A stretch of 30,965 nt of DNA from Deltaproteobacteria bacterium UBA2221 (GCA_002328485.1 DCUF01000053.1:1-30965), one strand, 5' to 3'. Positions 1 through 8,179 are shown, counted from the first letter of the stretch. The notes: a model not told the origin generated them from the letters alone. Made by a program: numbers and translations.

Positions 1-104
1 CAAATCCAGTCGCCCCGACCATTTTCTCTCTTCCAAATTCAGGAACCTTCCTTCAGAGAATGACTCTTTCTTTCGGATAACGGGCTCACGGTGCTCAAGA
101 AACC

Positions 105-133
105 TCAAAGGGCGGTTTTCTGCCGCCCTTTGA
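105..133 (-). terminator. Rho-independent-like terminator of the HtrA gene
   Basis: An 11-bp perfect inverted repeat (arm TCAAAGGGCGG, 7-nt loop) lies 41 bp beyond the stop codon of the minus-strand HtrA gene. On the minus strand the stem is followed by a short TTTCTT stretch, so termination of htrA is the likely role. The U-tract is weak. Confidence 0.6.
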
Positions 134-173
134 TTCAACAACGGGTATGAGCGGCCCCCCGCTCGTGTGTTGG

Positions 174-1652
174 CTACTTCTCCGCCTTCAAGACCAGAAA
201 CATCGTGCCATCGCCTCTTTGGATGAGTAAAAGAAGGGAATTCTTGTCTACCTTCTTGATCCTTTCCTGCATCTCTTCAGCAGTCTTAACAGGCTGCCGG
301 TTTACCTCAAGGACCAGGTCCCCCTTTTGGAGGGACGCATCCTCGGCAGGGCTTCCCTGACGGACCCCCACGATAACCACGCCTTTGTCGCGTTTCAGCC
401 CGAGGCGCTGGGCGAACTCAGGGGTGAGATCGCGAACCTCAATACCCCACTTGCCTTCAGGTTGAACACCCGCCATTTTCTTCTCATCGGCCTTCATCTC
501 TCCCATGGCCAGGTCCCCGGTTCTGACGTTTGCCGTCATCTCTTTCCCATCCCTGATAAATTTCACCGGAACCGTCTTCCCGATCGGCGTGGCCGCAACA
601 ACCGCCGCCAGTTCGTGGCTATCCTTTATGTCCTTGCGGTCATACGCTATTATGACATCCCCCTGCCTGATCCCGGCCCTCTCCGCGGGGCTGTCTTGCC
701 TTACCTGGCTGACAAGGGCTCCCCTTGTATTTTTGAGCCCCAGGGAAGAGGCCAGCTCCTGGGTGACGTTCTGAATGTTTACCCCGAGGTATCCCCTACT
801 AACCTTGCCTTTGGAAACCAGCTCGGGGAGCACGTTCTTCGCGGTGTTTATCGGTATGGCAAAGCCTATCCCCTGTCCATTCGGTACGATCGCGGTATTG
901 ATGCCGATGACCTCCCCCCTCATATTGAACAGGGGGCCGCCGGAGTTACCCGGATTGATGGGTGCATCGGTCTGTATAAAATCGTCATAGGGCCCTGCAC
1001 CGATGATTCTGCCTTTGGCACTCACGATCCCAGAGGTTACCGTATTGCTCAGGCCAAAGGGGTTTCCTACGGCAAGCACCCATTCTCCGACCCGCAGGGC
1101 CTCCGAGTCACCAAGCCTCGCCGCATGGAAGCGGGCCTTGGCGTCGACCTTGATGACGGCCAGATCCGTCTTCTGATCGCGCCCCACCACGTGGGCCTTG
1201 TACTCCTGTTTATCGTTCAATGTGATCATTATTTCGCTGGCGCCCTCCACCACATGGCTATTGGTGAGGATCGTCCCGTCCGCGTTGACGATGACCCCCG
1301 ACCCGGCCCCGCGACTCTTGTATTGACGGGGGAACCTGCGGGCCATGTCGCCGAAGAACTCCTTGAACATATCACCGAAGGGTCCGCTGTCAAAGTCGTT
1401 TATGCTGGGAAGGTCCGTCCTCTGAATCTTGGTTACCCTGATATTTACGACCGATGGCCCCACGGCTTCGGCGAGGTCCACAAAAGACGGTACGGTGGTG
1501 TTGATTGCCGGAACCGGCCCTGCCTGGGCCGTCTTCGTCGAGCCTGTCGACGAGGCGATGAGCATACCTGCCAGAAGGAACACTCCCGCAACAAAGACAA
1601 GGGTCGGATACCCAACCTTTCTTGCCCTCCCATGGGATTGCAGCTTATCCAT
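174..1652 (-). CDS. degP: DegP/HtrA-family periplasmic serine endoprotease with two PDZ domains
   Basis: ATP-independent protease and chaperone of the cell envelope that degrades misfolded periplasmic proteins. The ATG at 1650-1652 gives 492 residues and sits 8 nt after a strong AGGAGGAG; a TTG two codons upstream is the alternative. A basic N-terminus and a hydrophobic segment at about residues 16-34 form the signal sequence or anchor. The trypsin-like domain shows the complete triad: His133 (SHVVEG), Asp163 (DLAVIK) and Ser237 (GNSGGPL). Two PDZ domains follow, at about 275-375 and 400-490, each with a GYLGV- or GVVIV-like carboxylate-binding region. The length matches DegP/DegQ (450-500). 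It is transcribed alone and ends before a hairpin terminator. The family assignment is secure; DegP versus DegQ cannot be decided here. Confidence 0.96.
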   Translation of the reverse strand: MDKLQSHGRARKVGYPTLVFVAGVFLLAGMLIASSTGSTKTAQAGPVPAINTTVPSFVDLAEAVGPSVVNIRVTKIQRTDLPSINDFDSGPFGDMFKEFFGDMARRFPRQYKSRGAGSGVIVNADGTILTNSHVVEGASEIMITLNDKQEYKAHVVGRDQKTDLAVIKVDAKARFHAARLGDSEALRVGEWVLAVGNPFGLSNTVTSGIVSAKGRIIGAGPYDDFIQTDAPINPGNSGGPLFNMRGEVIGINTAIVPNGQGIGFAIPINTAKNVLPELVSKGKVSRGYLGVNIQNVTQELASSLGLKNTRGALVSQVRQDSPAERAGIRQGDVIIAYDRKDIKDSHELAAVVAATPIGKTVPVKFIRDGKEMTANVRTGDLAMGEMKADEKKMAGVQPEGKWGIEVRDLTPEFAQRLGLKRDKGVVIVGVRQGSPAEDASLQKGDLVLEVNRQPVKTAEEMQERIKKVDKNSLLLLIQRGDGTMFLVLKAEK

Positions 1653-2041
1653 ACGCAACGCTCCTCCTTATGTTGTGTTTTATCTCTTGCGAAGGCAGAG
1701 GCCTCTGCTCGTGATAGTTTGCCTACCGTCAAGCAATAGTCTTGCCAAAGCGTCAGCGCCCATGACGACACCATTTTTTACCATAAGGGTAAAGAGAGTC
1801 TGTACAGGAATGTCGAAAATGACTGCGGTCGCAGACAAAGATGTCGAAGAAGCTCCCACGAAATTGCAAGCCGAGTGTCTTGTTTCCTTATCCCTCTTCC
1901 CTTGGCCACGTTCACTGCGACCATGTTCAAGCGAGGCTTACGATATTGCTGACTCATCTGTCAACGATTCAAAGGGGTTGAATTATAGCCCCCGTAAGGA
2001 AATGTAGACCTTTATAAAACTGTTCATGTCGTTGCTGCCTG
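1653..2041. other. Intergenic region upstream of the HtrA gene
   Basis: 389 bp without a supportable gene. Read on the minus strand it holds the AGGAGGAG ribosome binding site of htrA (about 1661-1669) and a TATAAT hexamer at 1987-1982 without a good -35 partner. The open frame across it (about 1429-2007, plus) runs antisense to htrA at its left end and shows no protein-like features. No envelope-stress promoter can be called with confidence. Confidence 0.4.
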
Positions 2042-2329
2042 CTACTTGTTCTCCTTCTTTTTCATCTTGATGAGGGCCTTGAACGCTTTCTTTTCTGCCT
2101 TGTCCGGCAGACGTGGCCCCTCTGGAATCAGGGGGGTAGAGGGGGCAGCATCCTTCGGCCCTTTGGGAGCTTCAGCCTCAGTTATGACGTCAGGTCGATC
2201 GTCGGCCTTTGCGCCCCTCGCCCTTTTTATGAGATAGGTGGCCAAAGATCTTCCGAACTGGCCTATGAACCCTGCCACCAAAACGATAAGAATCCATTTA
2301 ATGACCTGGAGGTAGTCAATATCCATCAT
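2042..2329 (-). CDS. Small single-pass membrane protein of unknown function
   Basis: 95 residues. The start is an ATG-ATG pair at 2329/2326 preceded by a GATGAGGT-type ribosome binding site. Residues 8-30 are strongly hydrophobic (WILIVLVAGFIGQFG), giving one membrane segment with a very short N-terminal end. The rest is a hydrophilic, charge-rich tail with a Pro-rich middle (about 55-75) and a Lys-rich end (KKKENK). The composition fits a small membrane-anchored protein, not a random frame, and the frame is clean on the minus strand. I do not recognise a family. It lies upstream of htrA in the same direction but is separated by 389 bp, so a shared transcript is uncertain. Confidence 0.6.
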   Translation of the reverse strand: MMDIDYLQVIKWILIVLVAGFIGQFGRSLATYLIKRARGAKADDRPDVITEAEAPKGPKDAAPSTPLIPEGPRLPDKAEKKAFKALIKMKKKENK

Positions 2330-2711
2330 GTGACCTCATCTCCTCTAAAACCCGTTTTCCTCATAAGGCAGGGTATCCCCATTGTCGCCTCAGGTCTAGT
2401 CCAGCCATAGCCTCCTTGGACACCCGTGCTGGGACAAGGCGGACAGAAGCTGCCTGAAAAAGCTGGGGATATTTTACTGACCTGACCGGCCTTTTGTAAA
2501 GCGGGTCTTGGAGAACTGCAAGGTTTGACTCTTGAGAAAGGTCCTTGGAGTGGGTGAAGATCGGCAACCGTTCAAGCACTTCTCAAAGGATGGCGAGCCG
2601 TGACCTCCCATCTGATTCGCCGACGCCGTTCCTCGTTTCCATAGGGTGCCTCATCTCTTTTCGTTGATCGCAATCTCGGCTTCAAGAAGCACACCGGAAG
2701 GGAAGGCTCGA
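2330..2711. other. Intergenic region without a recognisable gene
   Basis: About 380 bp between the small membrane protein and the small helix-turn-helix gene. A 72-codon minus-strand frame (2361-2579) has no hydrophobic or domain pattern and no convincing ribosome binding site, so I do not annotate it. No repeat or RNA gene is recognised. Confidence 0.4.
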
Positions 2712-2737
2712 AGGGCTGCCCCTCCGGGGTTAGCCCT
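2712..2737 (-). terminator. Hairpin downstream of the small HTH gene
   Basis: A compact two-tier hairpin: outer arms AGGGCT and AGCCCT, inner arms CCCC and GGGG around TCC. It starts 3 bp after the TAG of the minus-strand HTH gene. The position suits a terminator, but no U-rich tail follows on the minus strand, so it may only protect the 3' end. Confidence 0.4.
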
Positions 2738-2740
2738 CGT

Positions 2741-2923
2741 CTAGGTGAGGGCCTCTTTGATCTTCGTCAGCTCATCTCTGGCGTAATAGCTGCATGCCCC
2801 TTTCTTGGCTTTTGGTTGGATTGCCAGTTCGTTGATGGCCTTCTTGACTTTGGCATCGGAGACCCCCAACTCTTTGGCAATACCTCCCGCCGTCAAAAGA
2901 TCTTCTTTGATATCAGCCTTCAT
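2741..2923 (-). CDS. Small helix-turn-helix DNA-binding protein
   Basis: 60 residues. The start chosen is the ATG at 2921-2923, because GGGAGG sits 7 nt upstream; the longer upstream frame reads through non-homologous sequence. Residues 9-35 (LLTAGGIAKELGVSDAKVKK) have the classic helix-turn-helix layout: a helix, Gly-Val-Ser turn and recognition helix. A Lys-rich and Tyr-rich strand follows (KGACSYYARDEL), resembling the wing of MerR-like or winged-helix domains. The whole protein is one DNA-binding domain with no effector domain. It is probably a small transcriptional regulator or nucleoid-type protein; the target is unknown. Confidence 0.72.
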   Translation of the reverse strand: MKADIKEDLLTAGGIAKELGVSDAKVKKAINELAIQPKAKKGACSYYARDELTKIKEALT

Positions 2924-3003
2924 TCTCTGCCTCCCTATGACTGATGTATTGTGGTTGGAACCGATACTGAAGAGCTCGGCTGTCTTCCTCGTGGAGGAGT
3001 CGG

Positions 3004-3108
3004 CATGAGAGCCCAACCGGTCACTTGTTCGGCCACCGTGTTGAGAAACGTAACCGTGCTCTCCCTGTCGGTGGCGATGACCGCATCCTCGATGCTCTGA
3101 AGGCTGCG
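3004..3108 (-). pseudogene. PAS-domain fragment of a former sensor protein
   Basis: Read on the minus strand from 3108, the frame gives about 35 residues that match the start of a PAS fold: SIEDAVIATDRES, then VTFLNTVAEQVTGW. This is the usual N-terminal strand-turn-helix pattern of PAS domains in sensor histidine kinases and diguanylate cyclases. A TAG at 3111-3109 lies immediately upstream, and after TGW the sequence loses similarity, so no complete domain or kinase remains. It is the only recognisable item in the 2924-3367 gap. The rest, upstream of the potassium operon, has two short hairpins (GGCGT/ACGCC and CCTCA/TGAGG, about 3216-3258) but no riboswitch I can name. Confidence 0.55.
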
Positions 3109-3367
3109 CTACGTCGATGAAGTCGGGAAATCTGTATTTCATGCGGTCCTACTCACAAGCGCGGTATTCGCTGAAGTATTCTATCAGAGGTTACCCAGGA
3201 ATAAAACCTCCCGTCGGCGTGGCCTCTTTACCGAGACGCCTGCCTCAGAGACAGCGTGAGGATAGGAAGTTAGGACGCGTTTCCCATAATTCCTTTTTTT
3301 CTGTAGATACCGGAAATAATTATGGTGTACATTGGCTGTTGGATCATCGTGAAGGGAGTCGGAGGGT

Positions 3368-4765
3368 TTGAACAGGAATAAGGCGTTTCAGAGGATTTCA
3401 CGATTTATGTCTTTGCGGTTGCAGATCTTTTCCCTGTTGACGCCCGCACGGACCTTTGTTACCAGTTTTGCGGCCCTCATTCTGTTTGGCACTATGCTTC
3501 TCATGTTTCCATCGTCCTCTGCCCGGGGCCTCTCGCTGGTTGACGCACTCTTTACTGCTACGTCTGCCGTCTGCGTTACGGGCCTTTCCGTGCTTGACCT
3601 CAGCAAAGATCTTTCCACGGTCGGCCAAATTGTGACCCTGTTCCTCTTCCAGATCGGGGGCCTTGGAATCATCACCTTCTCGACGATCATTTTTGCGCTT
3701 ATGGGCAGAGGCATATCCTTCAAAGGTAGAGAGATCGTTCAGGACACGTTTCTCCACACCCCACGGAGACACATCTTCTTTGTCGTAAAAACGATCCTCA
3801 TCTACACGGCGGCCTTCGAGTTGCTGGGAACTGCATGCCTTTTTATCGCCTTCTCCTCGGACTACCCGGCCGGCCGCGCCCTTTACCTTGCCCTCTATCA
3901 CGCGGTGTCTGCCTACGTGAACTGTGGGTTCTCCCTCTTCTCCGACAGCCTTATGGGCTACCAGGACAATTGGCTTGTCAACCTTACCGTGATAAGTTTG
4001 CTCGTCATCGGCGGCATAGGTTTTGTCGTTCAACATGAGATCTACAGTAAGTTCCAGGGGAGCCGGACACGGTGGTCGATCCACACGCGGCTCGCGCTGA
4101 TCACGACGGGGATCCTGATCGTCGGCGGCACAGCCCTTTTCTACCTTTGTGAATATAGAGGGATACTCCATACCATGTCGCCGGGAAGGCAGTTTCTGGT
4201 GTCCCTCTTTCAGTCGGTCACCCCCAGAACATGCGGATTCAATACGGTCGATTACGGCTTACTGTCCAACGAAACCATCCTCCTCACCATGATTCTCATG
4301 TTTATAGGCGCCTCTCCTGGTTCTACGGCAGGGGGGATCAAGACGACAAGCGCCGCAGTACTTTTCCTGATGATGTGGAATCGTCTGAGGGGCAACGACA
4401 GGGTGAATGTTTTTAACCGGACCATACCCGAGGATCTGATCTCCAGGACGATATCAATTGTCTTTGCGGCGGCTTTTTCCGTGTGTGTTGTGGCCTCATT
4501 TCTTCTGCTAAGTCATGGAGCCGGGGCGCCCAGCCAGAGTCGCCATCTTTTTGTGGAGTATGTTTTTGAGACCGTCTCCGCATTCGGTACCGTCGGGCTA
4601 TCCATGGGGGTCACACCCAAACTGAAAGACCCGCAAAAGATTGCCATCGTTTTGATGATGTTTGCGGGGAGAGTCGGCCCTTTGACCTTGGCGTATACAT
4701 GGGTTCGAAGACGCCTTGGCAAGCGGAGTCTCGTCTATGCCGAGGAAACTCTGTTGGTAGGGTAA
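3368..4765 (+). CDS. trkH: TrkH/KtrB-type potassium uptake channel subunit
   Basis: Membrane translocation subunit of a Trk/Ktr potassium (or sodium-coupled potassium) uptake system. It has 465 residues from TTG 3368, close to KtrB (about 450). GGAGGG lies only 1-2 nt before the TTG, so the ATG at 3407 (residue 14) is a real alternative. The four pore-loop repeats of the superfamily are visible, each with its filter glycine: SAVCVTGLS (about 66-74), SAYVNCGFSLF, SVTPRTCGFNT and SAFGTVGLSMG. About ten hydrophobic segments surround them. A cytosolic regulatory RCK subunit follows 9 bp downstream, so the two form an operon and probably a complex. Confidence 0.94.
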   Translation: MNRNKAFQRISRFMSLRLQIFSLLTPARTFVTSFAALILFGTMLLMFPSSSARGLSLVDALFTATSAVCVTGLSVLDLSKDLSTVGQIVTLFLFQIGGLGIITFSTIIFALMGRGISFKGREIVQDTFLHTPRRHIFFVVKTILIYTAAFELLGTACLFIAFSSDYPAGRALYLALYHAVSAYVNCGFSLFSDSLMGYQDNWLVNLTVISLLVIGGIGFVVQHEIYSKFQGSRTRWSIHTRLALITTGILIVGGTALFYLCEYRGILHTMSPGRQFLVSLFQSVTPRTCGFNTVDYGLLSNETILLTMILMFIGASPGSTAGGIKTTSAAVLFLMMWNRLRGNDRVNVFNRTIPEDLISRTISIVFAAAFSVCVVASFLLLSHGAGAPSQSRHLFVEYVFETVSAFGTVGLSMGVTPKLKDPQKIAIVLMMFAGRVGPLTLAYTWVRRRLGKRSLVYAEETLLVG

Positions 4766-4774
4766 GGAGAGCAC

Positions 4775-5422
4775 ATGAGACAAGCGGTTGTGATAGGCCT
4801 TGGGATATTCGGATCGAACATCGCAAAAACCCTCTTTGAGAATGGGTTTGACGTTGTTGCCATTGACAAGAAAAAAGAGATGGTCCAGAGGATGGCCAAC
4901 CTGTCGACGCGGGCCATTGTGGCCGATGCGACGGACAAGTCGATTCTGGAAACGATTGGCATTCAGCCGGATGATATCGTCATCGTCTCCTTCGGAGAAG
5001 ATCTTGCTGCCAGCACCCTGTTGACGCTCCATCTCAAGGAGTTGGGGGTGAAGACGATCATCGTCAAGGCGCCCCACGAGGATCACAAGCGTATCCTGGA
5101 GATGGTGGGGGCTACCGAGGTCATCATACCGGAACAGGAGATGGCTAAGAGGGTGGCCAAATCCCTTATCGCACCTAATGTCCTCGATTTTCTTTCCCTT
5201 TCTGACGGGTATGTCATCTCGGAGGTTGCTCCGCCTGAAAGCTTTATTGGAAAGACCTTCAGCGATCTCCACCTGCGCTCTCGATTCCAGGTGACCGTCC
5301 TTGCCATTAGAGATGCCCTGACCGACCAGGTTCGCATGGTCCCTTCTGCATCGTTCATCATCAAAGACAGCGATGTGCTCATCGTCATAGGAAGGGAAGA
5401 GGATGTCCGGAAGCTGAAATGA
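4775..5422 (+). CDS. trkA: TrkA/KtrA-type RCK regulatory subunit of the potassium transporter
   Basis: Cytosolic gating ring subunit that binds nucleotides and opens the TrkH/KtrB pore. 215 residues, the size of a single-RCK KtrA and not the duplicated E. coli TrkA. The N-terminal Rossmann fold shows GLGIFG (8-13) and the ribose-binding acid Asp31 at the end of strand 2 (VVAIDKKKE), then DATD (51-54). The C-terminal RCK_C domain occupies about 135-215. The start ATG is preceded by AAGGAG at 6 nt spacing, which lies just past the trkH stop, so translation is probably coupled. The downstream gap carries a nested inverted repeat. Confidence 0.94.
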   Translation: MRQAVVIGLGIFGSNIAKTLFENGFDVVAIDKKKEMVQRMANLSTRAIVADATDKSILETIGIQPDDIVIVSFGEDLAASTLLTLHLKELGVKTIIVKAPHEDHKRILEMVGATEVIIPEQEMAKRVAKSLIAPNVLDFLSLSDGYVISEVAPPESFIGKTFSDLHLRSRFQVTVLAIRDALTDQVRMVPSASFIIKDSDVLIVIGREEDVRKLK

Positions 5423-5436
5423 TCCGGCCGGATGTC

Positions 5437-5491
5437 TCAGGGGATTGATGTCTTGAAAAACCCCGTGGTCAAGACAAGAAGGTGCCCCTGA
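5437..5491. terminator. Nested inverted repeat between convergent genes
   Basis: Outer arms TCAGGGG and CCCCTGA enclose inner perfect arms TGTCTTGA and TCAAGACA, with a 12-nt loop. It lies 15 bp after the trkA stop, in the convergent gap before the secreted protease. Neither strand has a U-tract, so it may be a factor-dependent termination or mRNA-end structure. Confidence 0.4.
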
Positions 5492-5613
5492 ACCCCTCCC
5501 CATGGAAATCAGGTGTTATTCTCTTGTAGTTCGAATGGGCGCCCTGCAGGTGCGGGCCGACATCGATCCCGTCGCGCTATTTTTGCCATTTCCCTCTTTT
5601 TTTGGGGGGGGGT

Positions 5614-6492
5614 CTACGGGGTCTCCGTGACCATCAGCAAGCCAGTCGGGTTCGACCGAATGGCCTTGATGATTTCCGAGATATGATAGGCTACGAGAAT
5701 ACCTGAGTTTTCTTGCACAAAACGGTTCGATTTCTTTTCGGTCGCTCCGTAACGAGCATCCGTTCTCTCGGTGATCGTCTCTCGGCTTAACTGAACTCGA
5801 TAGGCGGAAAGGACACCTACGATCTGCAGCGACTGTTTCTCGCCATACCCTCGCGAGACAACCGGGCCACCTGAAAAACCAGGGTTGTTATGTCCGTCCA
5901 GGTAGAGTACGTTCCCCGATCCAAACCGGGAGTCGACTGCCGACAAAAAGGCATGGTTAATAAAGGGAATGAGCTGCGGCGATGGCTCATCAGTTTGAGT
6001 GGAGAGCCCGAAGGGGAAGCCCAAAAAATACAATTCCTGCCCGATAGGGATCGCAGCCCCTGAGGCAGAGATCTCCATTCTCGGGGCCACGTTGCGCTTG
6101 CTGACCAGGGCAACGATATCCGTTTTTGGATTGCGAGGAAAGATGGTTTTTACTCTGACCTCCTGCCATCTTTGATCCAAAAACATTAGAACGGAATCAC
6201 GGTCCCTGATTCCCTCGACCAGATGTCGGGCCGTAATGATATATTGCCTTTTGTCGACCTCGATGGCGAAGCATGTGCCTGTCCGGGTTCCATACTTGAA
6301 GCGGAAGACGCCATCCAGCATTTCTTGAGGCACTCCCCGCTGGAATCTAATCTCCTGGGCAGCGGCAATAGGTGCAGAGAGAAATATCATGGCCAAGACG
6401 ATGAGGGAGTATATTCCGATGTTGGTATGCCCTGCTTCCGGGAGCGGTCTGCCCATAATATTCACCATAGCACGTTCTTCATCCCCCGTCAT
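5614..6492 (-). CDS. Secreted trypsin-like serine protease
   Basis: 292 residues from the ATG at 6492; ATG codons at 6468 and 6456 are equally possible because no strong ribosome binding site marks any of them. A signal peptide spans about residues 25-46, with hydrophobic core IYSLIVLAMIFL and cleavage likely after APIAAA. The mature part is one trypsin-like (S1C/HtrA-like) domain with a complete triad: His90 (ITARHLVEG), Asp125 (KTDIVAL) and Ser207 (PGFSGGPV). The usual Asn before the catalytic Ser is Phe206. No PDZ domain follows, unlike the HtrA protein at the left of the window. It probably acts in the periplasm or outside the cell; the substrate is unknown. It is convergent with the potassium operon. 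Confidence 0.85.
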   Translation of the reverse strand: MTGDEERAMVNIMGRPLPEAGHTNIGIYSLIVLAMIFLSAPIAAAQEIRFQRGVPQEMLDGVFRFKYGTRTGTCFAIEVDKRQYIITARHLVEGIRDRDSVLMFLDQRWQEVRVKTIFPRNPKTDIVALVSKRNVAPRMEISASGAAIPIGQELYFLGFPFGLSTQTDEPSPQLIPFINHAFLSAVDSRFGSGNVLYLDGHNNPGFSGGPVVSRGYGEKQSLQIVGVLSAYRVQLSRETITERTDARYGATEKKSNRFVQENSGILVAYHISEIIKAIRSNPTGLLMVTETP

Positions 6493-6639
6493 GCCTAACG
6501 AGGATGTCCCACTTGTGCCTCGCCATTAGAGCCTGACGGGAAATTCTGTGTAACAGTCACGCCAGGTCGTGAGAAGCGGGTTCGTCCGTTCGAGGTATGG
6601 GGAAAGATTTGTGAAAAGAACTCGGGAAGCAAGCCATTG

Positions 6640-6975
6640 TGACACCGATATTTTCCAGGCATTCCTCGACGAAGCGGCAGAGTCTATCACTCCCACCAGA
6701 AGACGGAACATCCTTAATTCTCGACCATGCCTCCTGGCATAAACGAAAGGGCCTCACCCGGCATTTCTTTGAGCCGATGCATCTACCCACCTTATTCACG
6801 AGACGTCAATGCCGTCAAGGGGATATGGCTGATCATGAAAGCCGAACACTGCACCAACATTCACAGAAGCGACAAGGCTGCGCTGATCGAGAGGGCCGAC
6901 CTTGTCCGGTATGATCTTATGGATAATCCGAAGAGAGTGGCTTCCGCGGCAGGGTCAATCAGGAATGAATTATGA
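6640..6975 (+). pseudogene. IS630-family transposase remnant (C-terminal DDE part)
   Basis: Three frames must be joined. IFQAFLDEAAESI (about 6650-6690), LILDHASWHKRKGL (about 6717-6755) and PPYSRDVNAVKGIWLIMKAE (about 6787-6846) together match the C-terminal half of IS630-type transposases. The join near 6785-6787 looks like one extra C in a CTACCCACC context. The second catalytic Asp of the D-D-E triad is in LDHASWHK. The third acidic residue, normally the Glu of NxIExIW, is Lys here (NAVKGIW). With frameshifts, no N-terminal half and a lost catalytic residue it cannot encode an active transposase. No terminal inverted repeats were found. Confidence 0.75.
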
Positions 6976-7068
6976 GAGGCGCTCTGCATTGTCTCTTTGC
7001 TTTGTTAGCAATGGTCTTACCATGGCGGTGGGCGGTTTCAGTATGCTCTGAGGTCATATTGCGCTATC

Positions 7069-7944
7069 ATGCCCAGCATCACACGCGCAAATCCCAATCC
7101 TTCCTTCCCCTTATCAAGGGCACCCCTCTTGCATGAACTGACCTTCATGAATACCGCATCTTGGAGAGACGATCTGTGGAACACGGCTACCTCGACCAAG
7201 ATCCTCCCCGTTTTTGACGGCATCATCATGGAATCCCTCAGGCTTATAAATGATCAGACCTCATCATTTGCCTCCATCGAGAATGTCATACGGCACGACC
7301 AATCGATCACGGCAAAACTGATAAGTATGGCCAACTCGGCCTTCTACGGCCGCGGGGTTCCCATAGCCACCTTGCGGCGTGCGATGATAGCCGTTGGCCT
7401 GGAGCAGACCAAACAGATCATAACCTGTATCATTCTGATAGACGGCATCTTTAAAAGGATGAGACTGTCCCGGGATGCGAGTCAGCATCTCACCAGGCAC
7501 GCACTGTTGTTGAGCTATACAGCACAGAGGCTGGCAGAAAAGACGCTTTTAGTCCAGCCGGACAAGGCCTTTATCGCGGGTCTCATCCATGATATTGGAA
7601 AAGGCATCTTTTGCCTTCGTGATCACTCCTATCCTTACCTGGCCGATCAGGTTGCAGAGACGGGTGGGGACTTGTGCGGGTTCGAGAGGGAGATCTACGG
7701 TATAGACCATGAGGAGACGGGCTATTGCCTTTCCATAAAATGGAGGTTCCCTGAAGAATTAGTGAACGTCGTGAGTCACCACCACGGGCTCGAAGGGCAA
7801 ACAGATCCCTTGGTGGAGATCGTCCGTATTGCCCAGAGCCTTTGGACGTGTGCGGAACAAGATGTGCCCCCTGAGGCGGCCATACTCTTGCCCGAGAGGC
7901 AGCGCATAGAACAACAGGTGGACCGTATAGCCGGCGAGCTGTGA
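7069..7944 (+). CDS. HDOD-domain signalling protein
   Basis: 291 residues from ATG 7069. An internal ATG at 7147 (residue 27) gives a start closer to the domain; neither has a clear ribosome binding site. Residues about 45-245 form an HDOD domain, the metal-dependent-phosphohydrolase-related module found in bacterial signalling proteins. Visible parts are the helical SFASIENVIRHDQSITAKLI region, LISMANSAFYGRG (85-96), and AFIAGLIHDIGKG (168-179), where His174-Asp175 are the HD pair. SHHHGLEG follows near residue 242. There is no attached receiver, GGDEF or kinase domain. Function probably regulatory; the partner is unknown. It appears monocistronic. Confidence 0.85.
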   Translation: MPSITRANPNPSFPLSRAPLLHELTFMNTASWRDDLWNTATSTKILPVFDGIIMESLRLINDQTSSFASIENVIRHDQSITAKLISMANSAFYGRGVPIATLRRAMIAVGLEQTKQIITCIILIDGIFKRMRLSRDASQHLTRHALLLSYTAQRLAEKTLLVQPDKAFIAGLIHDIGKGIFCLRDHSYPYLADQVAETGGDLCGFEREIYGIDHEETGYCLSIKWRFPEELVNVVSHHHGLEGQTDPLVEIVRIAQSLWTCAEQDVPPEAAILLPERQRIEQQVDRIAGEL

Positions 7945-8151
7945 GGGATCAGGGGATCCCTGAGACCTGAAGGGCCGCGGAATCTTTTCGTCCGGAACTG
8001 TTTGCCCTCACACCTCCCCATCTTGTCCTGTCTCACATTCGCTGATCATCAGCCCCGAGCAGATTGCCTGGACCGCCTTCACAAGCCGTAGGGATGCCTA
8101 TGCCGGCCACCTGTTTTCAGCCAAATATCTGTCCTTCATAGGAGAAGCTGA
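7945..8151. other. Gap after the HDOD gene, with a coding-like tail lacking a start
   Basis: Part of the 332-bp space between the HDOD and cupin genes. Overlapping short hairpins (TCAGGG/CCCTGA, 7949-7963) follow the HDOD stop. From about 8046 to 8155 the plus frame reads SPEQIAWTAFTSRRDAY and on to a TGA. This looks protein-like but has no start codon or known family, so I do not call a gene. A perfect 13-bp palindrome GCTGATCATCAGC lies at 8041-8053. Confidence 0.3.
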
Positions 8152-8179
8152 TTGACAAAGGACGTTTTTCCAATAGAAT
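8152..8179 (+). promoter_or_regulatory. Sigma-70-type promoter of the cupin lipoprotein gene
   Basis: TTGACA at 8152-8157 and TAGAAT at 8174-8179, separated by 16 bp. This is a full -35 match and a five-of-six -10 match, about 98 bp before the cupin start codon and in the same direction. Confidence 0.6.

Noticed and set aside
327..1739. 470-codon plus-strand open frame over the HtrA gene
   Set aside because: Antisense to a protease with a complete catalytic triad and PDZ domains; the translated product has no domain character.
1959..1987. Promoter for htrA on the minus strand (TTGACA at 1964-1959 or TATAAT at 1987-1982)
   Set aside because: Each hexamer lacks an acceptable partner at 16-18 bp, so neither makes a convincing promoter.
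2361..2579. 72-codon minus-strand frame
   Set aside because: Composition looks random and no start context supports it.
3143..3367. Possible riboswitch upstream of the potassium transporter (c-di-AMP type considered)
   Set aside because: Only two short hairpins are visible; I could not place the conserved elements of any known riboswitch class.
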